Positions 61,217 through 64,000 of a DNA stretch of 64,000 nt are shown here, in pieces. The position numbers and the translations under genes were made by a program. Origin of the DNA: Corallibacter vietnamensis (GTDB taxonomy: Bacteria > Bacteroidota > Bacteroidia > Flavobacteriales > Flavobacteriaceae); assembly GCF_039537875.1 (NCBI RefSeq), contig NZ_BAABBI010000001.1, positions 1,736,001 through 1,800,000 of the forward strand, read 5' to 3'. Numbering within the stretch: the stretch's first letter is position 1; every line of letters starts with the position of its first letter. The notes under the pieces are model-generated. The model did not search any database and was not told the DNA's origin. It saw only the letters and a list, made by a program, of their open reading frames with translations.

Positions 61217-61906
61217 TTATCTTTTAGGATAGACTTCATCAATTTTAAATTTAAAATTGAAATCAACTATCTTTTTAGATATATATTGAGTTTCAAGCCA
61301 TATTTTACCATCTTTCAAGTGTAATATTTTTTCTAATTCTTGATTATCAGCAATTCTTAAACTATGATTTTCTAAAATATAGTTTTTATAATTAGAACTA
61401 CTTGTACCATCATAAATATTATTAACACTTAAAAAATGATAATGCTCAGAAATAATCTTCTTTCTTTTTTTGTTTTTAAAACGGGTTAAATGAACAATTG
61501 TCTTGTTGTTGATGGAATCTAATTCATATTCAAAATCTTCAGTAGAATTTTTATATGATTTATGTTTACTGTGTACAACTACTGTAAATAATTTAGAGTT
61601 ACTTAATTTATTAAGATCATCGATAGTTTTGTAATCAAAATCTTCATCCACATCAAATTTGATAATCTGTTTCTTTTTTCGATCATTTAATGTTGCTTCA
61701 TTATTTAAGCCATTAACTTTAATAAAAAGATTGTAAGTCGAATCTTTTTGGTTTATAAAATCAATAACTTTTCCCATAAACCCATGTGAGTAATCTTTAA
61801 CGTTTGAAATAGTGACTAAATCAAAATGATAATTCCTCTCCAAATCTTGAGAGTAAGAGGAGTTTATGGCTAAAAAAGCTAATACTATTAAAAGTATTCT
61901 TGTCAT
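61217..61906 (-). CDS. Secreted protein of unknown function between the transketolase halves
   Basis: A 229-residue protein with signal peptide (RILLIVLAFLAINSSYS, then QDLERNYHFD). The mature part is Lys-, Asn- and Asp-rich and looks beta-rich, with NLFIKVNGLNNEA and EYELDSINNKTIVHLTRF; no known motif was recognised. Its ATG directly follows the stop of the N-terminal transketolase gene, without a spacer, so it is translated from the same mRNA. No relation to transketolase activity is evident. Confidence 0.72.
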   Translation of the reverse strand: MTRILLIVLAFLAINSSYSQDLERNYHFDLVTISNVKDYSHGFMGKVIDFINQKDSTYNLFIKVNGLNNEATLNDRKKKQIIKFDVDEDFDYKTIDDLNKLSNSKLFTVVVHSKHKSYKNSTEDFEYELDSINNKTIVHLTRFKNKKRKKIISEHYHFLSVNNIYDGTSSSNYKNYILENHSLRIADNQELEKILHLKDGKIWLETQYISKKIVDFNFKFKIDEVYPKR

Positions 61907-62752
61907 TTAATAATCTCCCAAAGTTTCAGGGTTTTGTTCTAATCCAATAGCTAATTGTTCGTCATTAGGTGCTTTACCATGCCAAGCATGAGTATGCATC
62001 ATAAAATCTACACCATTACCCATTACTGTTTTTAGTAATACGCAAACAGGTTTTCCTTGTCCAGTTTTAGATTTAGCATCAGCCATTCCTTTTAAAATAG
62101 CTTCAATGTTATTTCCTTCTTCTATTTCTACAACAGTCCAACCAAAAGCTTCAAATTTACCTTTTACACTTCCCATTGGTAATACATCGTCTGTAGAACC
62201 ATCAATCTGTTGTCCGTTTAAGTCTATAGTAGCAATAATGTTATCTACTTTTTTGGCAGCAGCATACATAATAGCTTCCCAGTTTTGACCTTCTTGTAAT
62301 TCGCCATCACCATGTAAGCTATATACTAAATGAGAATCGTTATTTAGTTTTTTTGCTTGTGCAGCACCAAGTGCTACAGACATTCCTTGACCTAATGATC
62401 CAGAAGCAATTCTTATTCCTGGAAGACCTTCATGAGTAGTTGGGTGTCCTTGTAAACGAGAGTTTATAATTCTAAAAGTGTTTAGCTCTTCAACAGGGAA
62501 ATAGCCTGCTCTAGCTAATACGCTATAATAAACTGGTGAAATATGACCGTTTGATAGAAAGAAAATATCTTCACCAATTCCATCCATATCAAATGTGTCG
62601 TTTGTGGTCATGATTTCGTTGTAAAGCGCTACAAAAAATTCAGCGCAGCCTAAAGAACCTCCAGGATGTCCAGAGTTTACTTTGTGTACCATACGTAAAA
62701 TATCTCTACGTATTTGAGTAGTTAAATCTTCTAGTTGTTGTGTGTTTGGCAT
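61907..62752 (-). CDS. Transketolase, N-terminal subunit
   Basis: A 281-residue half of a split transketolase with the thiamine-diphosphate-binding domain: HKVNSGHPGGSLGCAEFFVAL, the metal/diphosphate motif SLHGDGELQEGQNWEA...IATIDLN, and MHTHAWHGKAPND near the end. It first transfers two-carbon units once joined to the C-terminal subunit. A -7 box lies 25 bases upstream. It leads the minus-strand unit ending in the outer-membrane barrel gene. Confidence 0.93.
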   Translation of the reverse strand: MPNTQQLEDLTTQIRRDILRMVHKVNSGHPGGSLGCAEFFVALYNEIMTTNDTFDMDGIGEDIFFLSNGHISPVYYSVLARAGYFPVEELNTFRIINSRLQGHPTTHEGLPGIRIASGSLGQGMSVALGAAQAKKLNNDSHLVYSLHGDGELQEGQNWEAIMYAAAKKVDNIIATIDLNGQQIDGSTDDVLPMGSVKGKFEAFGWTVVEIEEGNNIEAILKGMADAKSKTGQGKPVCVLLKTVMGNGVDFMMHTHAWHGKAPNDEQLAIGLEQNPETLGDY

Positions 62753-62777
62753 TTTAAAGTTGTTAATTTTTCCGTTG

Positions 62778-62785
62778 CAAAAATA
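62778..62785 (-). promoter_or_regulatory. Promoter -7 box of transketolase unit
   Basis: On the minus strand 62785-62778 reads TATTTTTG, matching TAnnTTTG, 25 bases before the start codon. Confidence 0.55.
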
Positions 62786-62892
62786 GTGCTTTATATATAT
62801 TTAAGGAAAGAGTTAAGAGGCTTTTATTAACTAAAATCATGCATTTGCTAACAATTTTGTTTTTATTAAGAAGTTCATCACGTTTTGTTAAT

Positions 62893-62900
62893 TATATTTG
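62893..62900 (+). promoter_or_regulatory. Promoter -7 box of tgt
   Basis: TATATTTG followed by CCAAC, 20 bases before ATG 62921. Divergent from the transketolase promoter across 107 bases. Confidence 0.58.
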
Positions 62901-62920
62901 CCAACTGATGACTTTAGGAT

Positions 62921-64000
62921 ATGACATTTGAATTAAAAGGAAAAGATCAACAATCAAAAGCTAGAGCTGGTGTAATTACCACAGATCATGGTGTTATAGA
63001 AACACCAATATTTATGCCTGTAGGTACAGTGGCTTCAGTAAAAGGTGTGCACCAACGAGAACTTAAAAATGATATCAACCCAGATATTATTTTAGGTAAT
63101 ACCTACCATTTATACTTACGACCACAAACAACTATTTTAGAAAAAGCTGGTGGTTTGCATAAGTTTATGAATTGGGATAGAAATATACTTACTGATTCGG
63201 GTGGTTACCAAGTATATTCACTTTCGGCCAATAGAAAAATTAAAGAAGAAGGTGTTAAGTTTAAATCGCATATAGATGGTAGTTATCATACATTTACACC
63301 AGAAAATGTTATGGAAATTCAGCGAACAATAGGCGCTGATATTATCATGGCTTTTGATGAATGTACACCATATCCTTGTGATTATAACTATGCGAAAAGA
63401 TCTATGCATATGACGCATAGATGGCTAGATAGATGTATTAACCATTTAGAAAAAGTACCATTTAAGTATGGCTACAGTCAGGCCTTTTTTCCTATAGTTC
63501 AAGGAAGTACATACAAAGACTTAAGAAAACAATCTGCCGAGTATATTGCAAATGCTGGCGCTGTAGGTAATGCTATAGGAGGTTTATCAGTAGGAGAACC
63601 TGCAGAAGAAATGTATGCCATGACAGATGTTGTGTGTGAGATTTTACCTGAAGATAAGCCAAGATATTTAATGGGTGTTGGTACACCAATTAATATTTTA
63701 GAGAATATAGCACTGGGTGTAGATATGTTTGATTGTGTTATGCCAACTAGAAATGCTAGAAATGGTATGCTGTTTACTGCTCATGGTACAATTAATATCA
63801 AAAATAAAAAGTGGGAAGCAGATTTTTCTCCTATAGATGATATGGGAATTACCTATGTTGATACAGATTATACTAAAGCCTACTTAAGACACTTATTTAG
63901 TGTAAACGAACGTTTAGGTGCACAAATAGCAACCATTCATAATTTAGGGTTTTATTTATGGTTGGTTAGAGAAGCAAGAAAGCATATATTAGCAGGAGAT
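62921..64000 (+). CDS. tgt: tRNA-guanine transglycosylase (queuine tRNA-ribosyltransferase), 3' end outside window
   Basis: Exchanges guanine-34 for preQ1 in tRNAs with GUN anticodons. The 360 codons visible start at ATG 62921 (MTFELKGKDQ) and run off the window. Motifs: LGNTYHLYLRPQ, LTDSGGYQVYSL (substrate Asp), IQRTIGADIIMAFDECTPYP, PIVQGSTYKDLR, GGLSVGEP, and the nucleophile Asp in ALGVDMFDCVMPTRNARNG. Where other TGTs have three zinc cysteines (CxCxxC) this has SPIDDMGITYVDTDYTKAYL (303-322), with none; the His of TIHNLGFYL is kept. Confidence 0.93.
   Translation, partial: MTFELKGKDQQSKARAGVITTDHGVIETPIFMPVGTVASVKGVHQRELKNDINPDIILGNTYHLYLRPQTTILEKAGGLHKFMNWDRNILTDSGGYQVYSLSANRKIKEEGVKFKSHIDGSYHTFTPENVMEIQRTIGADIIMAFDECTPYPCDYNYAKRSMHMTHRWLDRCINHLEKVPFKYGYSQAFFPIVQGSTYKDLRKQSAEYIANAGAVGNAIGGLSVGEPAEEMYAMTDVVCEILPEDKPRYLMGVGTPINILENIALGVDMFDCVMPTRNARNGMLFTAHGTINIKNKKWEADFSPIDDMGITYVDTDYTKAYLRHLFSVNERLGAQIATIHNLGFYLWLVREARKHILAGD

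Noticed and set aside
63218..63418. 66-residue minus-strand frame near the right edge
   Set aside because: It lies inside tgt, which is a clear full-length conserved protein on the other strand.

Overview
The window is an ordinary, gene-dense stretch of chromosome from a marine-type member of the Flavobacteriaceae (phylum Bacteroidota). The evidence is the AT-rich sequence, -7 promoter boxes of the form TAnnTTTG, an almost complete lack of purine-rich ribosome binding sites, and lineage-typical genes: a PorV/PorQ-family protein, a DUF4105 protein, a DUF3276 PUR-like protein, a cyclophilin-FKBP fusion, a long NusB, a class 2 dihydroorotate dehydrogenase and a transketolase split into two genes. 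Genus cannot be fixed by eye. No phage, transposase, CRISPR array or rRNA operon was seen, and no gap between genes exceeds about 240 bases.

Layout. (1) 1-10190, plus strand: the end of a surface polysaccharide cluster with four GT4 glycosyltransferases, one GT2, a methyltransferase, a transglutaminase-fold protein, an O-antigen polymerase/ligase-like membrane protein and the polyprenyl-phosphate sugar transferase that would start repeat-unit synthesis. (2) 10254-17220: envelope genes, namely DUF4105 plus PorV/PorQ-family protein, phosphatidylserine synthase, DUF808 protein, lptB, an AhpD-like protein, tatC and kdsD. (3) 17420-24825: recQ, the dual immunophilin, a TPR lipoprotein, a thioredoxin-like protein, csaA, a bile-acid-symporter-family transporter and a PlsC-like acyltransferase. 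(4) 24937-30459: an ABC exporter, leucine dehydrogenase, and nusB-DUF1573-yajC. (5) 30656-39291: TonB siderophore-type receptor, pepT, pyrD, LysE-type exporter, HMG-CoA-lyase-like protein and guaB. (6) 39292-45622: three small genes, three consecutive parvulin-related periplasmic proteins and a MoxR ATPase. (7) 45860-51096: two non-homologous-type aconitases side by side. (8) 51221-56459: a redox/sulfur segment with two Crp/Fnr regulators, a tandem-domain lipoprotein, a TlpA-like thioredoxin, a metallo-beta-lactamase/rhodanese fusion and a TauE/SafE exporter. (9) 56539-64000: tRNA-Leu(GAG), tRNA-Lys(UUU), shikimate kinase, a phosphoribosyltransferase, an S4 protein, an FKBP lipoprotein, an outer-membrane barrel, split transketolase with an unknown gene between its halves, and the 5' part of tgt.

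Most interesting signals: a Crp/Fnr regulator carrying a Cys cluster, with a perfect GTAAC-N4-GTTAC operator-like site next to it in front of the TauE/SafE gene; TGT and RecQ proteins that both lack the cysteines that normally bind zinc; a LysE-family gene that seems to need a CTG start; a probable leaderless mRNA for the HMG-CoA-lyase-like gene; two intergenic hairpins (8630-8713 and 52861-52897), the second base-pairing properly only as plus-strand RNA; and a secreted protein of unknown function between the transketolase halves. I did not find a clearly new multi-gene system; the persulfide/Crp segment is the closest candidate.
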